Positions 9,852-21,159 of a DNA stretch of 64,000 nucleotides are shown here, in pieces. The translations under genes were made by a program, and so were the position numbers. Each line of letters opens with the position of its first letter. Within the stretch, counting starts at the first letter, position 1. Origin of the DNA: Fallopia convolvulus (Eukaryota; Streptophyta; Magnoliopsida; Caryophyllales; Polygonaceae). A model generated the notes under the pieces. The model did not search any database. It was given only the letters and a program-made list of their open reading frames with translations, and was not told where the DNA came from. The stretch is from NCBI GenBank assembly GCA_964016875.1, contig OZ024724.1, positions 19,824,200-19,888,199 on the forward strand, in the 5' to 3' direction.

Positions 9852-12800
9852 AGTTGTAGCATGTGTATACAAATGACATTGAACATTGAATAAATTTCTT
9901 CAGCATGGGTTGGGTTAAAATATATAAGAAAAGTGTAGAAAATTCAAAGGGTGAAATCAAAAATTTATTCTTTTTAATAATACTATGTAAAGAGCATCAC
10001 CAAGCTTATTAGAAGATCTCATTCTCAACAGCGGGCAATCCAAAAGCATTTTCGAACAAAAGACTAGTCCATGCTCTTGAACGTGGTGCCAATCCATCTT
10101 CAACAAGTTGATCAACGCTTCTTATCTCCATGTAAAATCCTCATTTTGGTTGTTCCATTTTTGTTTACTCGATCCATCTAAAATTGCACATGCTGTCCTA
10201 TAATTATGAAGGTGTCAAATAAGAAATATCATTAGGAAGCTATAATCAGCCTTTAAAAAGGAATTACATCAGTTTTAGAGATAATAGATTAAACATCTAT
10301 ACATCGCTAGCTCACACATCAAAGATATAAGATTGCACATGTAAAAGAACAAGCATAGACATTTTAACTTTAATTTCTATTAAGCATGAGAATTATCAAA
10401 ACACAACAAGATCAATTGCAATCCATAGTTACTCAAATGCTTAGTCAGTTCCAAGTATGAACTCAATTAAGGAATTAAATTGCATTGGATTTAAACTTAA
10501 AACAAGCATGAATTAAATTAGGTTAAAAAAATCAAAATTACATAAATGGATCAAGATCGAGGAAAACATGCTCGAAACCATTTCAATTGGGTTTTTTAAT
10601 TACGACATTCATCTCAAGAGCATTAGAAGCCCTCACAATGTTATGGTAGAGCCTAGACAGAGTCAAACCTTCCTTCTCCGATCAAGAGCGCCCTACTGAA
10701 TCATCTGGTCAACTATTTCAACATGCAGAAGGCAAAATCAAAATTCAGGAAAATCAATGGGAGAAGAAGATTGTAAAATCGATTTAGGCGGACACCTTGC
10801 TGGTTGAGATGAAGGGGCAAAAAAGATCAGATTGCTAAAACAATCCTCCTTCTCTGATTTACGCGGACACGTTGTTCATGCCTACAATATCAGATGGGAA
10901 GAAGAACAATCAATAGGGCAGAAAAGACCAGATTGCCCTTGTTAAATGAAATGAGGATAAAAGCTCCTCCATTAGATTGAGTCAATCAGATGGATATCAA
11001 TTCTCCTCATGTTATAAGATAAGAGTTGGTTTTTGAACCAAAATCTACGTGTCTTATCTATAAGAATCTATCATTTTCAAAAAATAATTATTAAAAAGTG
11101 ATATAAGCAAGAATATATTTAAAAAAATTATATATATTTTTTATCTAAAAAGGCTATCGTATTTAAAAAGTAAAACTAACATATTGATTGTTTTATTTAA
11201 TTTATAAATACATTTAAATAAAAATAATCTCATTAAATTTAAGCCAATCATATTGATTTAAAAAACTATAATGTGGTTCAAATCGTGTTATATATTATTT
11301 TAATCTCCATTTTAAAATATAGTAATGATTATTGATTATTTTGCATATAATATAAAGATATTTGCTTCGGTTTTTGTCAGAGAAAATGACTTTTTACCAA
11401 CTTAATTAATTTAGGTCTGGGTTAACTATATATAAGGTAAGAGTTTGTTAATTGAGAACTGTTTGTAGATGCCTTATATTAGAATTTAAAAATTAAGGTG
11501 ATTCTTTGAAAATAACATATATAAGGGGGAGGGATTATATGCTATTTGCTTAAACAATGAAAACGTTCTCTTCTTGGCACTTCATTATGTCAATCGTATC
11601 TTCTCAGTTGCCAACTCATGTCTGCTGGATTTCATTTGAAAGTAAAGCACTCTACTCGCTTTCTTATGATTCAAGGTTCTACGCCGCCCAAATTCACACT
11701 TTAGTAGCTACCTGAGACATCACCGGTGGCGGATAAAGGGGCGGGAGGGGGGCGGCTGCTCCAGGAATAATTATTCATTAGTACATATTTTTTTTAAATT
11801 TGAAGGACTTAAAGCAATATTATCATTAAATTTTATTATCTCATTCACTATATTTTCAATTAAAAAATCTTTATTAATAATTTTCTATCCATAAATATGA
11901 AAACTATAAAATAGTTTTATATCTGAAAATATAACAATTATAAAATAGTTTTTTAAACATCTCAATCATCATATATATGGATTTTTAATATTAAATTTCT
12001 ATACAAATATAAAATATTATTTTTAGTATTGAAACTACCAAGATTTTTAATTTAGTATTTCAATTACCATATTTTTTTATTATAAGTTTAAAAAATTAAA
12101 TTATATAATAATATCATAAAAAATTCATAACAACTGTGTATATATTCTTTAAAATTTTTAACAATAACTTTACATTTATAACATTAACAAATATAAATTA
12201 GGGTGAAGACCCGAAAATTTGAACCCGACACCCGAAATAAACTGAACGCGCTAGAACCCGAAACCAGCTGGGTTGAAACTTGAAACCCGTTGGGTTGACC
12301 GATTTATTATATTTATAGAATTTATAAAATGTATTTTGAAACTTATAATATATACATTAGCCTTTGTTTTCAATAAAAAAAACTTGAAATTTTAAAGCAA
12401 AACATATACAATCTTCATATGTTTCATTAAAACCAACACAAATCAGTCTAAAAACACACAAAACATGTAAATCGTAGTACCAAGCTCCCAAATTTGAAAA
12501 AAAAAACCAAGTGTGAATTTGAAACCATACAAAAGGGATATATACCAAAATTTATGAAGAGAGATCACAAGTTGGAGTCGTTATCAACAGAAAAAAGCGA
12601 AACAAAATAGAAGAAGAAAGGGGCAACAATTCTAGAGAAGAATTCGATTGAAAAGAGTGAATGAAACTCCACGTTGAATAAGGAAGATCGAAGATGTCCT
12701 CTATAACTTGTGTTCTAATTGAATGGATAAAATACAAAAATGTTCCTCCGTTTATAAATATTAATTGAGCACGTGTGTAGATCATGACCGTAGATGTATT

Positions 12801-12936
12801 ATGATCGAACGGATAACATTGCTCACATATTTCACAGTTGCAATTAGATACATCTGATCGTGTATATATATAGAAAGGTAGTAATATATATCTTTGTCTA
12901 CTCGATCTCGAAGATGTAATTAAGGAGGTTGGTCCT
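9852..12936. other. Long region without a confident gene
   Basis: Mostly AT-rich. Points seen: an exon-like minus-strand ORF (10009-10131, listed separately); GATAAGAGTTGGTTTTTGAA near 11022, which looks like one end of the 7539-type MITE; a GC-rich GGTGGCGGATAAAGG at 11724 that resembles one hAT terminus but lacks a partner; AT-rich repeats with CTATCCATAAATATGAAAA (about 11886-11904), the same as inside the CACTA at 17.3-18.7 kb; and CCCGA-rich phrases at 12208-12300. Nothing else supported. Confidence 0.5.
10009..10131 (-). pseudogene. Exon-like open fragment, 40 residues, unrecognised
   Basis: A minus-strand frame reads GFYMEIRSVDQLVEDGLAPR and continues in ordinary, non-repetitive protein-like composition (W, R, L, E, F well mixed) to LPAVENEIF and a stop at 10009-10011. 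Just upstream the frame closes, so if it is coding it is a last exon or a captured gene piece. I do not recognise the family. Codon use looks gene-like compared with the AT-rich surroundings. Confidence 0.3.
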
Positions 12937-12951
12937 TGTTTGTTGGTAGCA

Positions 12952-13434
12952 TTTTTTTTTTTTGGTAGAAGGAGAAGTAGCACTCTTCGTTCCCTCTAGG
13001 GGAGTTTTATTAATAAAAGTAAAAATGGGCTAAGTAGTCACTAAACTGGGGATAGCCCGACCCCTAACATCATCAAATAGCAGAAAAGAAATCCCCTCCG
13101 GCGGGGCAAGCAATACATGAGACCCTAGCGGGAAATTAAAAGCCATAGACGCGAGATGATCGGCAACGTCATTCGCCTTACGAAAAATATGACGGAATTG
13201 GATATTCCAATCCCTACTTAAAGAGCCTTAGCTTGTAAAACCAGGCTACACAACGAATGACCCTTGTTCAAATTAGACTCTAAAAGACGAATAATAACTT
13301 GAGAATCCGACTCTATAATAACTTTCTTAAAACCTTGATCCCAAACAAGATTGATCCCGTTCAGCACTCCCCACAGCTCCGCCATCGGCACCGAGCAAAC
13401 ACCGATGTTGTGATCAGAACCGACTAACCACCGA
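12952..13434 (-). mobile_element. 5'-truncated L1-type LINE (RNase H end and poly-A) with 15-16 bp TSD
   Basis: On the minus strand it reads a LINE RNase H domain: VPMAELWGVLNGINL, then WDQGFKKVIIESDS, then WNIQFRHIFRKANDVADHLA, and LAPPEGISFLLFDDVRG, followed by TTTTATTAATAAAACTCC-like 3' end and a poly-A seen as the T-run at 12952-12962. It is flanked by the direct repeat TGTTTGTTGGTAGCA at 12937-12951 and 13435-13449. Truncated 5' end, poly-A and long TSD are the marks of target-primed reverse transcription. Few frame breaks, so the insertion is fairly young. Confidence 0.92.
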
Positions 13435-13450
13435 TGTTTGTTGGTAGCAT

Positions 13451-13951
13451 CTAATTATTATTATTAGGGCTTCTCCAAATTTTCAGCAAGCTAGCTAGCC
13501 TTGACTAGCAAACTTAATTATAGAATACTAAGAAAGTAAGAAGCAACAAACATATGATCCCTAAAAAAAAAGTCAGAAATCAATATTTTAGGAAAGAATT
13601 GAAAGTCGTACACGGGGTTTCATATTTGCACGTAAATCGTAAGCGAGCTGAGACGTACTAATATTTAATAACATGTGCCATACGCTTGGCATACAAGGCT
13701 GCATAACATGGCGCGCATTGGGTAGAATGTTCAAGATACCAATTGACTATTTGTATATACTCCGTACGTATTTAATATATTAATTAATTCATTGCTAATT
13801 AAAGACGTACTAAACCAGAGGTTTGACATGTATTAAACAAATAAACAAAATCGGCTATTTAAACATGCAAATGGCTAGCTAGTCTTTGTCCTCCACGCAC
13901 ATCTAAGTATCTAGCCTTAAGAGCCAAGTAGAGAGCTCTTCTATATCTATA

Positions 13952-13953
<2 letters not shown>
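13451..13953. promoter_or_regulatory. Upstream region of the peroxidase gene
   Basis: About 500 bp of non-repetitive sequence before the TA microsatellite, with no gene. It is AT-rich with several ACGT cores (CGTACGTATT at about 13764, GACGTACTA at about 13804) that could be bZIP-type sites; this is inference only. Confidence 0.35.

Positions 13954-14005
<52 letters not shown>
13954..14005. repeat. (TA)n microsatellite in the peroxidase promoter
   Basis: 26 TA units, ending 67 bp before the peroxidase start codon. It sits where the TATA box would be expected, so it probably includes or replaces it. Confidence 0.95.
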
Positions 14006-14008
<3 letters not shown>

Positions 14009-14072
14009 AGGCAATAATATAGAAGAGTGTAGTTATAATAACCATATAGTACGTACGTATTTCATTTAATCA

Positions 14073-15337
14073 ATGGCGAAAGTTGCAGGCGAGTTTTTTT
14101 TGCTTCTTCTTGTGGTGATTGGCCTGGCGGCCATGGTGACGGAAGGAGCCGTTTTTCTGCCTAAAACCGATCTGGTGCGTCAATTCTACAAGAAACACAA
14201 CATTTGCGATAATGTAGAGGCGTACGTGAAGCTCCAGATGAAGGCTTTCATGGGAAAAGACGCAAGTGCTGCTCCCAAGCTCGCCCGCTTGCTCTACTCC
14301 GATTGCTTTGTCACGGTACGTGCATGTACATATATACAGGGTTAATACTGTTAGAATGTTCAACTCATATCTGAAAGTTGTGATTAAACAAAATTAGCAT
14401 ATAATCGATCCAGTGAATTACTCCTCTAATTGTCAATTGGTTTTAGGATGATCAATTATGATAATAAAACTGTATGTAGGGTTGCGATGCATCCATACTG
14501 TTGGAAGGAGCAGACTCGGAAAGGAAGGCCGCTCAGAATGTAGGGCTTGGAGGATTTGCCATTGTTGACAAGATTAAGAAAGGTCTAGAGAGTGTCTGCC
14601 CTGGCGCCGTCTCCTGTTCTGATATTCTCAACCTTGCCACCCGAGATGCTATCAGCTTGGTCAATCTCGATCTCTCTTCCTTCGACCCGATCTCTGTCTA
14701 CCTCCATGTAACTAACTTATGATTTTACCTACATATGCAGGCTGGAGGACCATCCTATATAATCCGCACGGGTAGAAGAGATGGATTCTCTTCGAAGGCT
14801 TCAACGGTAGATCTACCTTCCCCCTCCATTTCATGGCAACAATCCCTTGGTTTCTTCCAATCAAGAGGCCTAGACGTCGAAGACATGGCCACGCTATTAG
14901 GACTTCACTCGCTAGGAAAAGCAAGGTGTCGATATATAAGAGACCGGTTGTACAACTACAAAGGCACAGGGAAGCCAGACCCGAGCATGGACAAGTCGCT
15001 GCTAGACGACCTAAGGAACAAGTGCCCGAAGAAGAAGGGGGGCCACGAGGGGATTGTGTACATGAACCCGGAAGCCGGGCCCAAGTACAAGCTGGACACG
15101 AGCTTTTACAAGAGGATCTTAAGTAACAAGGCTGTTCTCGGCGTTGACCAGCAACTGGCGTACGGCAACGACACCCTGCAGTTGACCCAGGAATACGCGG
15201 TTGAGTTTAAAGATTATAAGTTGGAGTTGGCGTTGGCCATGGCTAGGATGGGCGAAATCGGAGTCCTCACTGGTTCACAAGGAGAAATTCGGAGGAATTG
15301 TCAGTATACTAATAAGGATAACCCCTATCTCAAATGA
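14073..15337 (+). CDS. Class III (secretory) peroxidase-fold protein lacking the distal catalytic histidine
   Basis: Three exons: 14073-14315, 14480-14659, 14741-15337 (stop). Both introns have GT/AG ends and phase 0; product 339 residues, normal for the family. Residues 1-25 are a signal peptide (hydrophobic LLLLVVIG), so the protein enters the secretory pathway or wall. All eight family cysteines are present (ICDN; SDC..GCD; VCPG..SC; KARC; NKC; RNC), as are calcium-site residues (D77, the GCDAS loop), SPS in LPSPSIS and the proximal haem ligand His197 in LLGLHSLGK. The distal motif, normally RLHFHDC, is RLLYSDC (72-78): Arg72 stays, the acid-base histidine is Ser76. From memory the Arabidopsis PER61-like clade shares RLLYSDC, so this is probably a clade trait, not damage. 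Little classical peroxidase activity is expected. The usual third intron is absent. Confidence 0.93.
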
Positions 15338-16379
15338 GAAACTTTATAACATACAAAATATATCATCAATTAATATACATTTATTATGAATAAAGATGTG
15401 TCAATGTATTGACCCATAGAAATGGATGATCGATCGATTAATGTTCGATTATCACCATGTGTATGTACGTACGTCCATGTTTGTTTCATTGTTTGTCATC
15501 GAGTTGAAAGATTTTGATCGATGATTATTTCTAATTAATGATGTTATAATCAAGCAATTACAATGGTTGATTGTTTTTTTCATCATGAATGCTTCACCTT
15601 TTCTTGTCTTACGCATACCCACGGCAAAGTTTAAATTTTGTGGTACACGCGCCCGAGCGATCGAATCGATTCGACCGATCAAGAACAATTGTGCATGGAT
15701 TCCTCGTAAGTTTACATGTCCTATTCTCTTGTGCCGGAGATCCATCTCATCGGCAATGGTCGTAAAACATAAATTCTCGCGTGGTTACGTTGGAATTAAA
15801 CTTGAGTCTTCCTACCAAATAAAGAAATTAGACTTGAATCGACAAATTATTTGTTGCGTCTCTTTCCCTTCAAGACTACTTGATTTATTTCTCTGTTTTT
15901 AATCACACAATCATCTTAGATAAAGGACACCTCATTGTCACACATTTGTGCTATGTTTATAAGATTGTACCCAAGACTGTTGATGTGGCTCACATATATA
16001 GTTTACTTTCACTCGTTCATTCAGATCTACATCACATGTACTTCTGAACTCTTTTTGTTTCTTGATGCCAAAAAAAATACTTCTTCTAACCCCTTTTGAA
16101 GTAAGGACGAAAATTTCTCGTTTCTCGTCATGTCACAAGAGCACCCACTGTCAAAGATCTAGTGGATGTCTTGGCACACATGTATTATTCTTCAATTATT
16201 TGCGTATTTTTAGAAAAATCCGTTTCTTGAAAATGTGTGTACATCGGTTTCATTTTGAAAATGTATCAAAACTAACTCAATGTCATCATAACTCATTGTT
16301 TGTGCTCAATTTTTTATGCATATTGTGCATCGATTTTGAACTCTTTTATTTAAATTTTTAACCTTTAATTATAAGAATG
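15338..16379. other. Downstream of the peroxidase; no gene seen
   Basis: Begins with the 3' UTR region of the peroxidase (AATAAA-like GAATAAAG near 15388). An open stretch at 15567-15902 has no recognisable domain. Phrases with GATGCAC and GTGCATC start near 16200 and grade into the tandem repeat that follows. Confidence 0.5.
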
Positions 16380-16731
16380 AATACTATAGCTAGCTAGTTT
16401 TGATGCACATATTGTTAGTTTCGATTGTTTTGATGCACATATGGTTAGTTTTGATGCACATACGTAATAAGATACACTTTTGTGCATCTGTTTTGCCTTG
16501 GATGTGCATCAAAACTAATTATTTGTGCATCGATTTTTTGATGCATATTGTGCATTGATTTCAAACTTTAATTATTTATTTTATAATTTAAACCTTTAGT
16601 GATGTGAACGAATACAATAGTTAGCTAGTTTTTGATGTACATACCATTAATTTCAATGCATATGCAAAATAACATGCCCTCTTTGGTTGTTTTGATGCAC
16701 ATATGGTTAGTTTTGGTGCACATACATAATA
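16380..16731. repeat. ~230 bp tandem repeat, left part (GATGCACATA family)
   Basis: Two units share GCTAGTTTTGATG...CACATA...GGTTAGTTTTG...GCACATAC and TTTGTGCATCGATTTTTTGA; the start phrase GCTAGTTT recurs 231 bp apart (16394 and 16625). The array continues on the other side of the CACTA element at 24587-24850, so the transposon inserted into it. Confidence 0.75.
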
Positions 16732-16744
16732 CACTACAACAGAA

Positions 16745-17262
16745 AAGCTTATTTGCGACCAACTTTTTAGCGAGAAATTTATTTTCCTCGCTAAATGTGG
16801 CTTTTGGCGAGATATTTAATTATTCCTCTTTAAATGTGACTTCATTTTTAGTGAGAAATTTATTTTCCTCACTAAATGTTGCTTTTAGCGAGAAATTTAA
16901 TGATTCTTCTTTAAATGTTAGTTCACTTTTAGCGAGAAATTTATTTTCCTCGCTAAACGTGGCTGTTGGCGAGAAATTTAATGGTTCCTCTTTAAATGTT
17001 ACTTCAGTTTTAGCGAGAAATTTATTTTCCTCGCTAAATGTTATTTTTAGCGAGGAATTTAATGATTTCTCTTTAAATGTTAGTTCACTTTTAGCGAGAA
17101 ATTTATTTTCCTCGCTAAACATGGCTTTTGGCGAGAAATTTAATGATTCCTCTTTAAATGTGACTTCAGTTTTAGCGAGAAATTTATTTTCCTTGCTAAA
17201 TGTTGCTTTTGGCGAGAAATTTAATGATTCCTCTTTAAATGTGACTTCACTTTAAGTGAAAA
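16745..17262. repeat. Left subterminal repeat array of the CACTA element
   Basis: About six units of ~75 bp: AGCGAGAAATTTATTTTCCT then CGCTAAATGTGGCTTTTGG, then CGAGAAATTTAATGATTCCT and CTTTAAATGTGACTTC. The paired GCGAG/CTCGC motifs are in both orientations. The array is open in one frame (16632-17255), but the translation is only a repeat of SSLNV..LLARNLF and is not taken as a protein. Confidence 0.9.
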
Positions 17263-17289
17263 CTTATATTCCTTGTTAAACACCACATG

Positions 17290-19790
17290 CTATTACATAT
17301 AAAAAAATACTAATTTAATATATTAGATTAAAATATATAAGTTTTTTATCCATAAATATGATAAATATAAAATCATTTTATATAATTTTACTGTCCATAA
17401 GTAAATTTTTAATTACATATTATTAATATTAAGTTTTCATACGTATGAAAAATATAAAATAGTAATTTAATATCCCAACTACCCTTTTTTAATTTAATAT
17501 CCCATAATAATTAATTTTAACATCTCTTAATGAAATAGATAACTTTTATATCCATAAGTATGAAATATATATGGACCATAATTTAAATTATGGGTTTTAA
17601 ATATTAAATTTTACGATTCTTTTATATTAACTTTCTAATCAAAAGTTTAATAACCATGTATTTTTATATTAATTTTGGATTTTTTATTATTTTTTTATTT
17701 ATAAGTATGACAATGTATTTAATTAATATTGACCATATTTTTCACATTAATTTATAATTTTCAATATTATTTTTCTATAAATAAGAATTAAAATTTTTAA
17801 ATTTCCATCAATATTAATTTTCTATCCATAAATATGAAAATATAAAATATTAATGTAATATCCTAACCACCCTTTGTTAATTTAATATCTCATAATAAAT
17901 TAATTTTAATATCTCTAAATGAAAAAGATAGGTCTTATATATATCCATAAGTATGAAATATGAATCATAACATAATAAATTAATTTTAATATCTCTAAAT
18001 GAAATAGATAACTCTTATATCCATAAGTATGAAATATGAACCATGTTTTAAATTATGTTTTTTAAATATTAAATTTTCAGATTCATTCATATTAACATTC
18101 TATTTGAAATTATAATAACGTTTTTAATTATTATGAACCATATCTTTAAACACGTATTTTTAAATTAAGTTTTTAGATTTTTTTATATTAATTTTTTATT
18201 CATAAGTATGATAACATATTTAATTAATATTGCCCGTATTTTTTATATTAATTTCAGATTTTCCAATATTAATTTTCTACACATAATATTTTCATCAATA
18301 GTAAGTTTCTATCCATAAATATGACAAATATAAAATAGTAATTTAATATCCAATCTACATTTTTCAATTTAGTGTCCATACTCCATAAATTTATTTTAAT
18401 ATTTCTAAATGAAATAGAAACTTCTATATCCATAAGTATGAAACATGGACCATATTTTAAATTAATAGTTTTAAATATTAAAGTTTTCAGATGCTTTCAT
18501 TTTAACTTTCTATTCAAAACTACAATAACTTTTTAAATAGTAAGAACCATATCTTTAATCATATATTTTATACAATTATTTGGATTTTTTATATAATTTT
18601 TTATAAGTATGCCAATATTTATACTTAATATTGACCATATTTTTCGTTTTAATTTCATACTTTTCAATACTAATTTTATGTACTTAAGAATACAAGTTTT
18701 AAAATTTTCATTACTAAATATGTTCAGTAGTATATTAGTTTTCTATATATTTATGTGATAGTGGAATTCAATATTATCATTAAATTTTAATGTCTTAGTC
18801 ACCATATTTTTAATTATGAAATTGTTTATGTTAATATCGTTTGTATCCATAACTATGGCAACCTTTTTAATTAATATGGACCATGTTTTTAATTGAAGAC
18901 TAGTTCAAGTCTTGTACAGTGTATGAGTAACAATGGTATAATTTTAAATATTTCACATATTTTATTGGGATAAATCTAAACAAAATTATATAATATTAAA
19001 AGTAGAACTTTTTTTACATAAATATATAGAAAACAATTTAATTAAAATGAATTAAACATAATAATTTTTATTCATTTTATTTCACCCTTTCTATTTAATT
19101 TTATATTATTTATATTTTTACTTTTCCTAATATATATATTTTGCTCAACTATTTTACAGGATATTTATGATAAGATTTTTTAAATATTTTTTTAATTTTT
19201 GACACATGGACTTACATAGTTACATGTGATCAATATCATTTTGCTTATGTGTCAATATTATTTCACCTTTTCTAATTAAATTTTTATTATCTATTCATGT
19301 TAAAAATAATTTAATGGTCAATTATTTTTGGTAATATTTTTATATTCCAATTACCTATTTGAAATTATTAATTTAAGATTGGGGTGATGTCGTGATAGAA
19401 ATTACTACCGCTTTAGTTATTAGTAACTAGTAGTTCTCGTGTACTACACAAGATTTTATACAATTATTGAATTATTTATTTGTATTTGCTAAATTTTAAA
19501 TAAATTAATATATGCATGGATAATTTTAAAAATCTATTGTATCTTATCTATAGAAAACTAACATTCCCAAAAAAATATTTTTTAAAAACTAATATTAGCA
19601 GGAATATCTTTAAAAAAATAAATATCTTATGTAAAAAAAAACTATCATTTCCAAAAATTAAAATAATATATTAATTTGTTATTTAATGGTTAAATACAAC
19701 TAATTAAAAATAATTCAATCAAATCTAAACTAATCAAATTGATTTAAAAAGATAGATATGTTGTTAAATGTGGGACTGTTTTATATATTA
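17290..19790. repeat. AT-rich tandem repeats inside the CACTA element
   Basis: Units of roughly 410-470 bp recur from about 17330 to 18700. Landmarks are TCTCTAAATGAAATAGATA (about 17522 in variant form, 17990, 18400), ATCCATAAGTATGAAATATG, TATTGACCATATTTTTC and CTATCCATAAATATGAAAA. A short extra copy sits at 17960-18030. Related sequence is found outside at 11830-12010. No coding potential. Confidence 0.65.
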
Positions 19791-21150
19791 TTAGAGTGCT
19801 AACCCGTCCGTTGGACGAAACAAAGCTTATATCACGTGTTTTTATTTTCCTAAATGTTCGGACTTTTAGATATGATAACATGATTAAGAATATTAATTAA
19901 TTCTGTTATGGAATATTATAATTGATTATATACAAAAAAAACAAAATATTAAAAAATATACATATATAAATTATTTGATAATTTAATCAATGTAGACTAT
20001 TTTAAGATACATGAATTTCTTTTACGTTCTAATTTCATAGTCTAATCATTAATTTCACTTTTTATACTTAAACTATTGCAAATATTAGGTTTATTTTTAA
20101 TCTATATTTTTATATTTAGATTAATGCGATTCTCATTCATATAAAACTGTGAATAATCGATACATGTATTGTATGTTTCATTTACTTTCTAAAAGATAAA
20201 TATTATTCATTATGTTATTTTATTTTGAAATAAGGAAATTTGAAACCCTTAAATAATGAATAGACAATTGTAAGTATTTATTTAATTTCTTCAAAAAACT
20301 TTTATATATTATTTGCAATTTAATATTAGTAGAAGTAATTATAAGAAAATGGGGCATTTATTGGACATAGAGGGACAACTTTTATAGTTATTAAGATTTT
20401 AACCTTCGCTTTAGTATATACTATATAGTAATAGTAATGATAGATAGATTAGGGTGGATTTTATAGAATTGCGATAGGATGCAAACGCCCGTTACGGTGT
20501 ATTATGCGAGCACAGTTAAGCCGTTTGATCGAGTATTTTTAAATGATCAAGATCAAGACACGTCAATTAATGATTTTTTAAACGGAGGAGTATTTTCGTT
20601 TTTCACCCATCAAATTAGAACAAAACTGCTGGACTCGTCTTCAACCTTCAGAGCGTGCATTTTTCTTGGCCTTTTCGATCGAATCTTCTCCATTCTTGTT
20701 CTCTCTTGCTTCTTCTAAATTTTATTCCTTTTATTTCAACTTTCTCTTATTAAATTCCTTTTGACCTATTTAAATTTATCTTAATATCAAATCAATTCTT
20801 ATTTAGTATATTTTAACTTTTAAAAAATGAAAACATCATAATATATTCAAAATAAAAAATATTGATATCTTTTGACAAATTCCTTATACAAATGTTTAAA
20901 AAATAAAGATAAATATTAAAAATATTAAAAAAATAAGTATAATATATTTTATCTTTTAATATGATATCTTTGATAAATTTCTTTATAGATGTATGTTGAT
21001 TTACTTTTTACAATATAAAAATTATTGATAAATGCATATAATATTTAAATATAATAAAATTATAGATAAAATAAAATAAAATATTAGATATATTGAAAGA
21101 TTTTATAATCTCTAAGTTTACATAGATTTAAATTCTAATTGACCTTCCTT
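19791..21150. other. AT-rich CACTA interior; possible embedded small element
   Basis: Begins TTATTAGAGTGCTAACCCGT and the short inverted repeat CGTCCGTTGGACG (19804-19816), which resembles an end seen in some plant non-autonomous elements (Helitron-like or similar), but no matching end with duplication was identified. The rest is AT-rich with no gene; an open stretch at 20479-20718 has no recognisable domain. Confidence 0.3.
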
Positions 21151-21159
21151 TAAAATACC

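Noticed and set aside
11722..11770. Possible hAT end (GGTGGCGGATAAAGG)
   Set aside because: No matching right end or 8 bp TSD found nearby.
12552..12983. 143-residue minus-strand ORF
   Set aside because: It runs across the LINE poly-A and its TSD, so it cannot be a conserved gene; no domain seen.
14070..14363. 97-residue minus-strand ORF over peroxidase exon 1
   Set aside because: Antisense shadow of the real exon.
16632..17255. 207-residue ORF of repeated SSLNV..LLARNLF units
   Set aside because: It is a translation of the CACTA subterminal repeats; the unit length and motif follow the DNA repeat and the opposite strand is open in the same way.
19791..20440. Possible Helitron (CCGTCCGTTGGACG palindrome near a TATTATTAGAG start)
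   Set aside because: No reliable 3' hairpin plus CTRR end or A/T insertion site could be fixed; too AT-rich to judge by eye.
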